From positions 1 to 45,196 of the forward strand of contig JAUMPM010000024.1 in assembly GCA_031294825.1 (NCBI GenBank): DNA of 45,196 nt, read 5' to 3'. Source of the DNA: Collinsella sp. GTDB lineage: Bacteria > Actinomycetota > Coriobacteriia > Coriobacteriales > Coriobacteriaceae. Both the position numbers and the translations under genes were made by a program. The notes below the pieces were generated by a model. The model searched no databases, was not told the origin of the DNA, and was given only the letters and a program-made list of their open reading frames with translations. Positions 27,517 through 35,747 of this stretch are shown here, piece by piece (the first letter of the stretch is position 1; every line of letters begins with the position of its first letter).

Positions 27517-27555
27517 GTCTTCTACCTTCTGCGTCGTAAACGACAATGCACAGCG

Positions 27556-27616
27556 GTATACGTGGGCAGTGCGGCTATCATGGTACTTTACCGATATCCG
27601 CACTGCTCACGTATAC
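27556..27616. repeat. 19-bp inverted repeat before the kinase gene
   Basis: GTATACGTGGGCAGTGCGG (27556-27574) and its reverse complement at 27598-27616 match at 18 of 19 positions, with a 23-base centre. The unit ends 32 bases before the kinase ATG. It could be an operator around the promoter (TATCAT in the centre), an RNA hairpin or a dispersed repeat. Confidence 0.6.
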
Positions 27617-27648
27617 GTGCGGCAACCCATGCCAGACAAAGGAACGCC

Positions 27649-29733
27649 ATGGATACTACCGATAGCGCCTATGGCGACAAACTCATCCGTCTCGATACGT
27701 TCGATACCGCCGTGGCGGTCGACCCCAGCGCCGAGGACGACGCCAGGCGTCGGTTTATGACGCTTATTCTCCAGACGGCCCACCGCAACAACGGCAACAT
27801 CGGGCACGTGCTGCGCGCGACCAACACGAGCGGCGAGGTCTTTGCCGGCAAGCTACTCAAGGACAACGCCATCCTTTCCGGCCAAGCCCCCGACCGCTCC
27901 GCCGAGCAATCGGCAGCGCACCTGGCCAACACCGCTGCGCTGTTCGAGGAGTACCGTCATCTGTGTACCGTCTCGCACCTGCGCGGATTTCCGCGCGTCT
28001 ATGGCTACGGATCGTGCGAGGATGACCCGCTCATCCTCATGGAGTGGGTCGAGGGCACCTCGCTCAAGCAGGCGCTGCCCCTGCTTCCGCACGACGCCTC
28101 GGGCGGGCTGACCACCCAGATGGTCGCCGCCGTCGGAAACGCCGTGCTTCGTGCGCTCTTGATGACCCAAGGCCTCGTGAATCCGGTCATCCATCGCGAC
28201 CTGTCGCCTGCCAATATCATGTTCCGCACCACCAGCCGAACGCTCGAGCAGCAGATTGCTGATTGTTCCTTTGACCCCTGCCTCATCGACATGGGCTCCG
28301 CGACCATGGCTCTCGGCGACGACACGATCACCCGACGCGCCGACATCTGGCGCTTTGCCACGCCCGCATACGCCGCGCCCGAGATGCTCACGCAGGATAT
28401 CGAAGGCATCGCGGCCCTTCGCCGTTCGCCGGCAATCGACGTCTATGCGCTTTCGAGCATTCTGTACCAGCTCTACAGCGGTCGCAAACCGTTTGACTTT
28501 GAGTCGACGGACGCCGCTGCAACCGGCTCGTTCTATCTCGTAAAGACCAAGACCAAGCCGGCACCGCTCGAGCCGCGCTGCGAGGGCGATGAAGCGCTCG
28601 TCCAAATCATCATGAAGGGTCTCTCAGTCGAGCAGTGCGATCGCCCCACCGAGCAGCAGATGCTCGAGGTGCTCTCGGCATACCTCACCGATGCCGAATC
28701 CGAGGGCCGCGAAGGCACAGGAGACGAGGCCGCGATTGACATCGACTCCGGTACGCACCTTAAGGTCGACGTCGCCGGCGAGCGCGCGCGAGAGATCCTG
28801 AATCAGGCCCGCCACGATGCCATGACCCGCCGTCGCTTTATTATCGGCGGCGTCGCTGCAGTCGTTGCGGGGCTCGGCGTCATTGGCGCGGCAACCCATG
28901 GCTTTGGCATCCCCGACTACCTCGATGGCATCCGCGGTTCACTTGACGACTACACCTGGGATCAGCTGCAGGAGATTTCGCTCAAGATTAAGGCCGCCGA
29001 GACCCGTAGCGAGGCACGCGAGATTGCCAAGCGCTACCACCTGCTCGATGCCGATGGGCATATCCCCTATCCGTGTACCAAGCGCGTGAAACTCACCAAC
29101 GGGCTGGAGGTCGGCGCGCAGCTTGTGGGCATCCGTCACGATGAGCTTCTGGACGGTACGGGCAAGGCAGGGCTAACGTTTATGTTCGACGCCGGTATTG
29201 CCGAGCGCAACGCTGCGGCTGAACCGCCGAGCTCCGGCTGGGCAGATTGCGAGCTGCGAGAATGGCTCGACGGCGACGGCCTTAAGCTGCTGCCCAATGA
29301 GCTACGCGCACTCATCAAATCTGTCAAAAAGGTCTCGAATAACGCTGGCGCCGCCAACAGTGCATCGTGTCTGAGCGAGTTGCCCGCAACCCTTTGGCTG
29401 CCCGCTATGGTCGAGCTGTGCGGTACGCAACCGCCCGATTCGTTTGCCAAGGACTATCACTACCTGGCAGACATCTACAACGGCGAGGGCAAGGAGTATC
29501 AGCTCTTCCGCGAGCTCAAGGTGAGCCCGTATTCCACGAACGAGACAATGGTCCGCCAGTGGAAGGGCAAGGACACCTGCTGGTGGGAGCGCACGGTGAG
29601 CCCCGACTCATCGGAGACCGAAGGCACGCTCTGCATAAACCGTGTGGGCCACGACGGCGACGTCTTTACGTACGCAACGCCTGCGGAAAAGCCAAACAAG
29701 CTAACCTGTGTGATTCCCGGGTTCTGTATCTAG
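27649..29733 (+). CDS. Membrane Ser/Thr protein kinase with DUF6273-like sensor
   Basis: Length 694 aa. Residues about 35-345 are a eukaryotic-type kinase domain: Lys68 in FAGKLLKD (ATP), HRDLSPANIMF (about 182-192, catalytic Asp184), metal-binding LIDMG with Asp214 (DMG in place of DFG), APE at 243-245, and DVYALSSILYQL. A basic stop signal RRRF and one hydrophobic helix follow (about 395-418). The outer part (about 430-694) resembles DUF6273: ELLDGTGKAGLTFMFD, GWADCELREWLDGDGLKLLP, KKVSNN. The kinase probably senses something outside and phosphorylates internal Ser/Thr targets, with the FHA protein as a likely reader. ATG 27649 follows AAAGGAACGCC. The six-unit palindrome array begins 42 bases after the stop. 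Confidence 0.88.
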   Translation: MDTTDSAYGDKLIRLDTFDTAVAVDPSAEDDARRRFMTLILQTAHRNNGNIGHVLRATNTSGEVFAGKLLKDNAILSGQAPDRSAEQSAAHLANTAALFEEYRHLCTVSHLRGFPRVYGYGSCEDDPLILMEWVEGTSLKQALPLLPHDASGGLTTQMVAAVGNAVLRALLMTQGLVNPVIHRDLSPANIMFRTTSRTLEQQIADCSFDPCLIDMGSATMALGDDTITRRADIWRFATPAYAAPEMLTQDIEGIAALRRSPAIDVYALSSILYQLYSGRKPFDFESTDAAATGSFYLVKTKTKPAPLEPRCEGDEALVQIIMKGLSVEQCDRPTEQQMLEVLSAYLTDAESEGREGTGDEAAIDIDSGTHLKVDVAGERAREILNQARHDAMTRRRFIIGGVAAVVAGLGVIGAATHGFGIPDYLDGIRGSLDDYTWDQLQEISLKIKAAETRSEAREIAKRYHLLDADGHIPYPCTKRVKLTNGLEVGAQLVGIRHDELLDGTGKAGLTFMFDAGIAERNAAAEPPSSGWADCELREWLDGDGLKLLPNELRALIKSVKKVSNNAGAANSASCLSELPATLWLPAMVELCGTQPPDSFAKDYHYLADIYNGEGKEYQLFRELKVSPYSTNETMVRQWKGKDTCWWERTVSPDSSETEGTLCINRVGHDGDVFTYATPAEKPNKLTCVIPGFCI

Positions 29734-29774
29734 GCGGCGGGCGTCTTGCCGTGACGGGACCCCTCCCCGGCAGT

Positions 29775-30234
29775 TGTCTCGATTTGTAACACTAGCTCGG
29801 CAGATACAGGTCTAGATGCTACAGAACGAGACAAACCCCAATCCCGCGAGACAACATCTCAATCTGTAACAGTAAGGGGTCAAAAACCTCTCTAGATGTT
29901 ACAGATCAAGACATTTGAGTTGGCCGCGGACGGTCTGTCTCGATCTGTAACAGTAAGGGGTCATATTTCCCGCCAGATGTTACAGATTGAGACATTGAGT
30001 TTATTGCTGAAGGTTCGTCTCGATCTGTAACATCTGGAATCCAAAAACCGGTCTAACTGTTACAGATGGAGACAAACTCAAACCTCTCAAAACAAAATCT
30101 CAATCTGTAACAGTTAGAGGTCATTTTCCCCGCTAGATGTTACAGATCGAGATATTGATTTGCCGCCGGAGAGTTTGTCTCATTCTGTAACAGCAGCTCG
30201 GCAAAAACTGGGCTAGATGTTACAGATTGAGACG
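29775..30234. repeat. 59-bp palindrome family, regular array of six
   Basis: Six units at 29775-29833, 29855-29913, 29936-29994, 30016-30074, 30096-30154 and 30176-30234. Starts are 80, 81, 80, 80 and 80 bases apart; spacers are 21 or 22 bases. Every unit has 17-base arms (consensus TGTCTCAATCTGTAACA and TGTTACAGATCGAGACA) around a 25-base interior. The inner 9 bases TCTGTAACA/TGTTACAGA are near invariant; the outer ends vary. Interiors fall into types: CTCGGCA in units 1 and 6, AAGGGGTCA or AGAGGTCA in 2, 3 and 5, and a distinct one in 4, most with an A- or T-run at the centre. No gene lies in 29734-30385; the rest is the copA promoter. Confidence 0.95.
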
Positions 30235-30307
30235 AAGGGCGGGGATGGTGCACCAACCCGGCAGCCACCCTCATCTGTAGCGAAATGTCATACATTTCTT
30301 TCTGTAC

Positions 30308-30338
30308 TGGACACCCCCAGGGGGTATGGGTGTATAGT
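30308..30338 (+). promoter_or_regulatory. copA promoter with CsoR-type operator
   Basis: ACCCCC-A-GGGGGT at 30313-30325 is a perfect dyad of the kind bound by copper-sensing CsoR repressors. It lies between TGGACA (30308-30313) and TATAGT (30333-30338), a 19-base spacing, so bound repressor would block polymerase. A csoR gene ends the same operon, implying autoregulation and induction by Cu(I). Confidence 0.75.
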
Positions 30339-30385
30339 ATCGGCAGGTTAACATTTCCGACACTACGTCACAGAAAGGAGAAGCC

Positions 30386-32725
30386 ATGGCTCAAGATAAG
30401 TTCGACGTGGGCGGCATGACATGCGCCGCCTGCCAGGCGCATGTGGATCGCGCCGTGAGCAAACTCGACGGCGTCCAAAGCGTCGCGGTCAATCTGCTCG
30501 CCGGCTCTATGCTGGTGGACTACGACCCTGCGCAGGTCTCCCCCGACGACATCTGCACCGCTGTCGACCGCGCGGGCTACTCGGCCTCACCCATCAGCAC
30601 GGGCACCGACGCTGTCCAAAGCGGAAGTGCGCAAGCCAGGTCCGGCGCCGCCCATATGGAGTCACCGACCAAAAAGTTGGAGGCCGCCGCCTCTGCCATG
30701 CGCACCCGCCTCATCGTCTCGATCGTATTCCTCATCCCACTGTTCTACATAGGCATGGGGCACATGCTCGGCTGGCCGCTGCCCGGCATCTTCACCGACC
30801 ACACCCACAGCATGACGCTCGCGCTCACCGAGCTCGTCCTGCTCATTCCCATCGTCTACGTCAACGACGCGTACTTTATCAACGGGTTTAAATCGCTCGC
30901 GCACGGCGCGCCCACCATGGACGCCCTTATTGCCGTGGGCGCCACCGCCTCCATCGCCTGGTCGCTCTACGCCATGTTCATCATGGCCGACCAGCTAGCC
31001 GCAGGTCAGGTGCACGAGGCCATGATGACGAGCATGGACAACCTGTATTTTGAGAGCGCTGGCACCATCCTGTCGCTCGTCACCGTGGGCAAATACCTCG
31101 AGACGCGCAGCAAGTCCAAGACCGGCGGCGCTATCGAGGCGCTCATCGACTTAGCACCCAAGACCGCGACCGTCGTGGCAGAGGACGGCAGCGAGGCCAC
31201 CGTCGACGTCGATGCCATTCTGCCCGGCCAGGTGCTGCGTGTGCGCCCCGGCGAGTCCATCCCTGTCGATGGCGTGGTGCTCGAGGGCAGCTCGGCCGTG
31301 GACGAGAGCGCGCTCACCGGCGAGTCCATCCCCGTGGAAAAGACCGCCGGCGACACCGTCAACGCCGCCACTGTCAACCGCACCGGCTCGTTTGCCTTCC
31401 GTGCCACACGCGTGGGCGCCGACACGTCGCTCGCCAAGATTATCCAGCTCGTCGAGGACGCCAACGCCACCAAGGCGCCCATCGCCCGCATGGCCGACAA
31501 GGTCGCCGGCGTGTTCGTGCCCGTGGTATTCGTGATCTCGGCCATGACCTTCGTGGCGTGGATGGCACTGACCGGTAGCGTGAACGAAGCGCTCACCTCC
31601 GCCGTCGCTGTGCTGGTGATCAGCTGTCCGTGCGCATTGGGTCTGGCCACGCCCGTCGCTATTATGGTCGGCACCGGCAAGGGCGCCGAGATGGGCATTC
31701 TGTTCAAGAGCGCCGAGGCGCTGGAGAATCTGCGCAGCGTGGGCACCGTGGTGTTCGATAAGACGGGAACGGTCACTCGCGGCAAGCCTGCCGTGACCGA
31801 TATCGTGGTAGCCACGCGCGCCGACGGATCGCCCGCCATGAGCGAAAAGGCGCTACTCAAGCTGGCCGCCGCGCTGGAGCGCTCAAGCGAACACCCGCTG
31901 GCCGAGGCGATTATGGCCGAGTGCGAGACGCGAGGGATTGTCGCGCGCGCCGTCGAGGACTTTGCCGCCGTGCCCGGGCGAGGCGTTACGGCGCGCGAGG
32001 GGCAAAACGCCATTGCCGCCGGCAATATGCGCCTGATGAACGAGCTGGGCGCGAAGGTGCCCGCGGGTCTTGCCGAACAGTTCGCCGCTGAGGGCAAGAC
32101 GCCGCTGTTCTTTGCCAAGAACGGCGAGCTCGCCGGCACCATTGCCGTGGCTGACGAGGTCAAGGAAACGAGTGCCGGAGCCATCGCCGCACTGCGCTCG
32201 CTTGGCGTCGACGTGCGCATGCTCACCGGCGACAACCGAGTCACCGCCGAAGCAATCGCCCGCCGCGTGGGGCTGAGCAGCGAACAGGTCATCGCCGACG
32301 TCCTCCCCGCCGACAAGGAGCACCACGTACGCGAGCTGCAGGATGCGGGCAGCAAGGTCGCCATGGTGGGCGACGGTATCAATGACTCCCCCGCCCTGGC
32401 GCGCGCCGACGTGGGCCTTGCTATCGGCACCGGCGCAGACATCGCCAAGGAGGGCGCCGACGTGGTACTCATGCGCAGCGACCTCATGGACGTCGCCCGT
32501 GCCATCGAGCTGTCGCGCGCCACAATTCGCAACATCAAGCAGGACCTGTTCTGGGCGCTGTTCTACAACGGCATCGGCATTCCGCTGGCGGCGGGCGTGT
32601 TCTTCCCCCCCACCGGTTGGCAACTCTCGCCGATGTTTGGCGCCGCGGCCATGAGCCTGTCGAGTGTCTGCGTCGTAAGCAATGCGCTGCGCTTAAAATC
32701 CTTTAAGCCAAAAGTGGCAAAATAG
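30386..32725 (+). CDS. copA: Copper-exporting P1B-type ATPase
   Basis: Length 779 aa. One N-terminal heavy-metal domain with GMTCAAC (residues 10-16), then eight predicted helices. The transport motif CPC is at about 413-415 (SCPCALG), the phosphorylated Asp in DKTGT at about 458, the P1B-specific HP in SSEHPLA near 500, and GDGINDSPAL near 662. The phosphatase motif TGES is present (ALTGESIPVEK). CPC plus the neighbouring chaperone and CsoR genes point to Cu(I)/Ag(I) export from the cytoplasm. ATG 30386 follows AAAGGAG. It heads the operon copA-copZ-csoR and is controlled by the dyad at 30313-30325. Confidence 0.96.
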   Translation: MAQDKFDVGGMTCAACQAHVDRAVSKLDGVQSVAVNLLAGSMLVDYDPAQVSPDDICTAVDRAGYSASPISTGTDAVQSGSAQARSGAAHMESPTKKLEAAASAMRTRLIVSIVFLIPLFYIGMGHMLGWPLPGIFTDHTHSMTLALTELVLLIPIVYVNDAYFINGFKSLAHGAPTMDALIAVGATASIAWSLYAMFIMADQLAAGQVHEAMMTSMDNLYFESAGTILSLVTVGKYLETRSKSKTGGAIEALIDLAPKTATVVAEDGSEATVDVDAILPGQVLRVRPGESIPVDGVVLEGSSAVDESALTGESIPVEKTAGDTVNAATVNRTGSFAFRATRVGADTSLAKIIQLVEDANATKAPIARMADKVAGVFVPVVFVISAMTFVAWMALTGSVNEALTSAVAVLVISCPCALGLATPVAIMVGTGKGAEMGILFKSAEALENLRSVGTVVFDKTGTVTRGKPAVTDIVVATRADGSPAMSEKALLKLAAALERSSEHPLAEAIMAECETRGIVARAVEDFAAVPGRGVTAREGQNAIAAGNMRLMNELGAKVPAGLAEQFAAEGKTPLFFAKNGELAGTIAVADEVKETSAGAIAALRSLGVDVRMLTGDNRVTAEAIARRVGLSSEQVIADVLPADKEHHVRELQDAGSKVAMVGDGINDSPALARADVGLAIGTGADIAKEGADVVLMRSDLMDVARAIELSRATIRNIKQDLFWALFYNGIGIPLAAGVFFPPTGWQLSPMFGAAAMSLSSVCVVSNALRLKSFKPKVAK

Positions 32726-32872
32726 GCTCACCATTAAGTCCATCTAGAACGGGTTTTCCAGACGCCCGAGATTGACCCGAAAGAGGAGCGACGCGCACTT
32801 TGGTACGCGAGCGACGGCTTGAAGGTCAAGGTCGGGTGCCTGGGAAAGCCGACACAACAGGGAGGAATACCC

Positions 32873-33094
32873 ATGCGTTACACAATCAAGACTTCCGGCC
32901 TCATGTGCGGCCATTGCGACGCCACCGTCGAGACGGCGTTGCTCAACGTGGCCGGCGTGACCGACGCCGACGCCGATCACGAGACCCAGACCGTCCAGGT
33001 GGAGTGCGCCGACACCGTGACCGTCGAGCAGCTCACCGCCGCTGTCGAGGGCGCCGGCGAGAAGTTCCACGCCCTTTCGGTGACCGCCGCATAG
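32873..33094 (+). CDS. copZ: Copper chaperone, heavy-metal-associated domain
   Basis: A single ferredoxin-like HMA domain of 73 aa. The metal site is GLMCGHC (residues about 9-15), a variant of the common GMTCxxC with Leu-Met. It would bind Cu(I) in the cytoplasm and pass it to CopA or to the CsoR sensor. ATG 32873 has AGGGAGG seven bases upstream. It is separated from copA by 147 bases in which I see no gene or clear terminator, and from csoR by a large perfect inverted repeat. Confidence 0.92.
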   Translation: MRYTIKTSGLMCGHCDATVETALLNVAGVTDADADHETQTVQVECADTVTVEQLTAAVEGAGEKFHALSVTAA

Positions 33095-33120
33095 CAGTCG
33101 CTGCCTACTGAATCCTCAGA

Positions 33121-33187
33121 AGTTGCGGTGAAATACGGACTGTTGTGCCGCCCTAGGCCTTTAAACGGTCCGTATTTCACCGCAACT
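33121..33187. repeat. Perfect 20-bp inverted repeat between copZ and csoR
   Basis: AGTTGCGGTGAAATACGGAC (33121-33140) is the exact reverse complement of 33168-33187, with a 27-base centre that includes CCTAGG. Nothing in the copper system needs such a structure. It begins 26 bases after copZ and ends 42 bases before csoR, with no T-tract, so it is more likely a dispersed palindrome or an RNA-processing hairpin than a terminator. Confidence 0.85.
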
Positions 33188-33229
33188 GACGGGGACATCC
33201 GGAAGATCGACCAGAAACGAGGACCCGAC

Positions 33230-33502
33230 ATGATGGCAGACCATAAATCGGTGACCCGCATGCTCAAGACGGCACGCGGCCAGATCGACGGCATCTTGCG
33301 GATGGTCGAGGAGGACCGTTACTGCGTCGATATTTCCACGCAGCTCATGGCAACGCAGGCGCTCCTCGCGCGCATTAACGCCGACGTGCTCAAGGCGCAT
33401 ATCGAGGGCTGCGTGACTTCGGCAATCGAATCGGGCGACGAAGACCTCAAAGCCGCCAAGCTCGCCGAAATCGAACGCGTCGTCGACAAGCTCTCCAAGT
33501 AA
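33230..33502 (+). CDS. csoR: Copper-sensing transcriptional repressor
   Basis: An all-helical DUF156/CsoR-family protein of 90 aa. The family fingerprint is clear: RMLKTARGQIDGILRMVEED near the start. The Cu(I)-binding triad is present: Cys in DRYCVDI, then His and Cys in HIEGCV, spaced as in CsoR. Without copper it should bind the G/C-rich dyad before copA; Cu(I) releases it. ATG 33230 has GAGG eight bases upstream; a second ATG follows directly. It is the third gene of the copper operon. Formaldehyde (FrmR) and nickel (RcnR) relatives lack this exact triad, so copper is the best call. Confidence 0.93.
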   Translation: MMADHKSVTRMLKTARGQIDGILRMVEEDRYCVDISTQLMATQALLARINADVLKAHIEGCVTSAIESGDEDLKAAKLAEIERVVDKLSK

Positions 33503-33512
33503 TAGGGGCAGT

Positions 33513-33593
33513 GGGGACAGATTTCTTTGCACCGTCTTGGTATTCCGGGGACAGGTATGTTTGCACCACATTGGTGCAGATTAACCTGTCCCC
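33513..33593. repeat. GGGGACAGGT...GCACCA palindrome (copy 2 plus partial)
   Basis: The full unit is at 33547-33593: GGGGACAGGT and GCACCA mirrored by TGGTGCA and ACCTGTCCCC. A left half (GGGGACAGAT, then TTTGCACC) precedes it at 33513-33533. It follows csoR directly. Copy 1 is at 22227-22273. Confidence 0.75.
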
Positions 33594-33648
33594 CTTGCTC
33601 TAAATCGGGTATAAAGGCGTGCAGCATATCGAACGAAAGGCAATTTGC

Positions 33649-34122
33649 ATGAATGACTTTATGAAGGGTCGCAATGGTGCCGATGAACTCACCATCGTGA
33701 TGGGTTTTGCCGGCATCGTCATCGCGATGATCGGATCGATAGCCCGCATCCAGTGGCTCAGCTGGATTGCCATCGCCGTAATCGTGATTGGCGTGCTGCG
33801 CGGCCTGTCCAAAAATATCGACGCACGTCACAAGGAGAACGAGGCCTTTGTCGCCGCGACTGCAAACGTACCCGGCTTGGGCAAGTTTGTAGCTAGCTTG
33901 GGCGGCGGAGCTGCAGCGGCCAACGCCTCGCGCGCAGCCGGTACTAGCAAGGAAGACTTTGAACGTGCCAAGCGCACAGCCAAGAAGATGTGGAAGGGCC
34001 GCAAGACCACGGCCTATCTTAAGTGCCCCAACTGCGGCCAGATGCTCTCCGTTCCCAAGGGCAAAGGCAAGATCCGCGTCACCTGCCCCAAGTGCCATGC
34101 CAAGATGGAGACGCGCTCATAG
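33649..34122 (+). CDS. Membrane protein with C-terminal zinc ribbon
   Basis: Length 157 aa, function unknown. Two hydrophobic helices near the N-terminus (about 14-32 and 38-55: ELTIVMGFAGIVIAMIGSIA and LSWIAIAVIVIGVL) are followed by a charged, Ala-rich stretch. The C-terminus holds a four-Cys zinc ribbon, CPNCGQ and CPKCHA about 20 residues apart with basic residues between, as in MJ0042-like or rubredoxin-knuckle domains. I start at ATG 33649 (AAAGG nine bases upstream) instead of the in-frame GTG at 33619, which overlaps the repeat region. It stands alone with its own terminator. Confidence 0.75.
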   Translation: MNDFMKGRNGADELTIVMGFAGIVIAMIGSIARIQWLSWIAIAVIVIGVLRGLSKNIDARHKENEAFVAATANVPGLGKFVASLGGGAAAANASRAAGTSKEDFERAKRTAKKMWKGRKTTAYLKCPNCGQMLSVPKGKGKIRVTCPKCHAKMETRS

Positions 34123-34145
34123 CTGCCATACTATGGGACAAATAA

Positions 34146-34179
34146 AAGCCGAGGCCTCGCACTGGGACCTCGGCTTTTT
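34146..34179 (+). terminator. Rho-independent terminator of the zinc-ribbon gene
   Basis: AAGCCGAGG and CCTCGGCTT form 9-bp arms around 13 bases, followed by a T-run (TTTTTC). It lies 24 bases past the stop at 34122. Confidence 0.85.
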
Positions 34180-34187
34180 CTGATTAT

Positions 34188-34210
34188 GACAAAAGGATTG
34201 TCCCTTTGTC
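34188..34210. repeat. Short palindrome, GACAAAGGG family (copy 2)
   Basis: GACAAAAGGA and TCCCTTTGTC are complementary apart from one mismatch or bulge, and GCAT follows, as in the copy at 2479-2501. It ends 19 bases before the stop of the amidohydrolase gene on the minus strand. Confidence 0.5.
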
Positions 34211-34229
34211 GCATCGCCATATCGCGCGC

Positions 34230-35600
34230 TTACGCCACGCCATCGCGGGCAAGCTCCTCGGCCAACGCCTCGGCAGGCATGGCCATAATCGCGTCGAGCT
34301 CGGCGTCCACCTCGGGAATACGCTTCACCTTGAGCTTGCGCACCAGATCACCGCAACACATCACGTGCGTCGGATCACGCAGTGCGCACAGGTCATCGAG
34401 CGGGTTCTCGCGCGTCACCAGAATATCGGCGGCCTTGCCGCACTCGATTGTGCCGGTCTCGCCGCCCAGCCCCAGCAGCTCGGCATTGACCTGCGTGGCC
34501 GTATGCAGCGCGAAAGCGTTGCCCACGCCGACATACTTGGCAAAATAGGCCACCTCACGCCACATGTCGTACTGCGTCACGAACGGGCAGCTCGAGTCCG
34601 TGCCAAGGCCCACCTTAACGCCAGCTTCCAGTGCGGCACGGGCGCTCTCGATGATGCCCGAGCACACGATGTCACCGTTCTTCTTTTGTGTATCGGTCGA
34701 ATGGGTCTTTTCCGGGTCGAGCAATACAAACGGCAGCGCCGGGCTGATAGTGCAGGTAACGCTGGGCGCACGCCCCTCGAGCTGCGTGCCCGCGGCGCCG
34801 CGGTACAGTTCCAAGATCTCGGGAGTCATCGGGGCACCGTGCTCAATCGTATCGACGCCGGCCTCAAGCGCGGCCTTCACGCCTTCGGTGCTCTCGACAT
34901 GAGCCATAACCGGCAGGCCCACCTCGTGCGCCGCCTTGCACGCCGCCGCGGCAACCTCGACCGGCATACGCAGCACACCCGGCTCGCCCACCTCGGTAGC
35001 GTCGAACACGCCGCCCGTCACGAACAGCTTGATGACGTCGGCACCGCGCGCATACAGGTCGCGCACCTGTTCGGCTGCCTCGGCGGGACTGTTGGCCACC
35101 TGGGCGAACAAACCCGCACCATGGCCGCCCGGCACCGTGACACCCGTTCCCGGCGCCACCAGGCGAGGACCTTGATACTTGCCGGCATCGATAGCATCGC
35201 GCACGGCAAGATCGGCAAACAGCGGGTCGCCCGCGCCGCGCACCGTGGTCACGCCACTTGCCAGTTGTTGTTGGGCGCTGCCCTTAAGAATATGGCGCAC
35301 GATGGCGCGCCCCACGGGATTATCGAGCTTCTTCATCAGCGCGCCCGCATCGCCCGCCGAAACCGGCTTGCCCGAACCGCACAGATGCACATGCATATTG
35401 ATGAGGCCTGGCATGAGATACGCACCTGCCAGGTCGATAACCTCGGCACCCGCAGGCGCCTGCGCCACAGCACTCGGCCCCATCCACGTGATGACACCGC
35501 GCTCAACGGCCACGGCCATATCGGGCTGCGGCTCCATATGTTTCGAGCCATCCAGGACGGTCGCATTGATAAACAACGTGGAACGATCGGCAGACGCCAT
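34230..35600 (-). CDS. Amidohydrolase, imidazolonepropionase / Xaa-Pro dipeptidase type
   Basis: Metal-dependent hydrolase of 456 aa. The amidohydrolase signature is full: HVH in LINMHVHL (metal, about 69-71), Lys in DVIKLFVTGG (possible carboxylated bridge), His in MAHVES, His in DTIEHGA and Asp in GTDSS. The N-terminal beta part (LFINATVLDGSK) and the C-terminal GTIECGKAADILV are typical of the COG1228 group, which includes imidazolone-propionate hydrolase and prolidase-like enzymes. No neighbouring pathway points to a substrate. ATG 35600 has GGGAGG eight bases upstream. Cytoplasmic, no signal peptide. A hydantoinase-like role is less likely because length and motif order differ. Confidence 0.85.
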   Translation of the reverse strand: MASADRSTLFINATVLDGSKHMEPQPDMAVAVERGVITWMGPSAVAQAPAGAEVIDLAGAYLMPGLINMHVHLCGSGKPVSAGDAGALMKKLDNPVGRAIVRHILKGSAQQQLASGVTTVRGAGDPLFADLAVRDAIDAGKYQGPRLVAPGTGVTVPGGHGAGLFAQVANSPAEAAEQVRDLYARGADVIKLFVTGGVFDATEVGEPGVLRMPVEVAAAACKAAHEVGLPVMAHVESTEGVKAALEAGVDTIEHGAPMTPEILELYRGAAGTQLEGRAPSVTCTISPALPFVLLDPEKTHSTDTQKKNGDIVCSGIIESARAALEAGVKVGLGTDSSCPFVTQYDMWREVAYFAKYVGVGNAFALHTATQVNAELLGLGGETGTIECGKAADILVTRENPLDDLCALRDPTHVMCCGDLVRKLKVKRIPEVDAELDAIMAMPAEALAEELARDGVA

Positions 35601-35747
35601 ATCGAGCTCCTCCCTCACGATTAACTTGTACATCTGTCCATTATCACCTTATGCAGCAACCAAACGTAGAACATATCGGTTAACGGAGGGAAGACGACAT
35701 GCAAACAGATGGAGCCGAGCAACTCCGCAGGCAAGGCGCCAGACAAA

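Noticed and set aside
29775..30234. CRISPR array
   Set aside because: The repeated 17-mers alternate in orientation, the 25-base interiors are related to each other, spacers are only 21-22 bases, and no cas genes are present.
29775..30234. Integron attC sites (also called 59-base elements)
   Set aside because: The length matches by coincidence. The core sites RYYYAAC and GTTRRRY are not met by CTGTAAC and GTTACAG, there are no gene cassettes between units and no integrase is seen.
29775..30234. Array of rho-independent terminators
   Set aside because: The hairpins lack T-tracts, are repeated six times, and the same units lie between divergent gene starts at 26197 and 43257.
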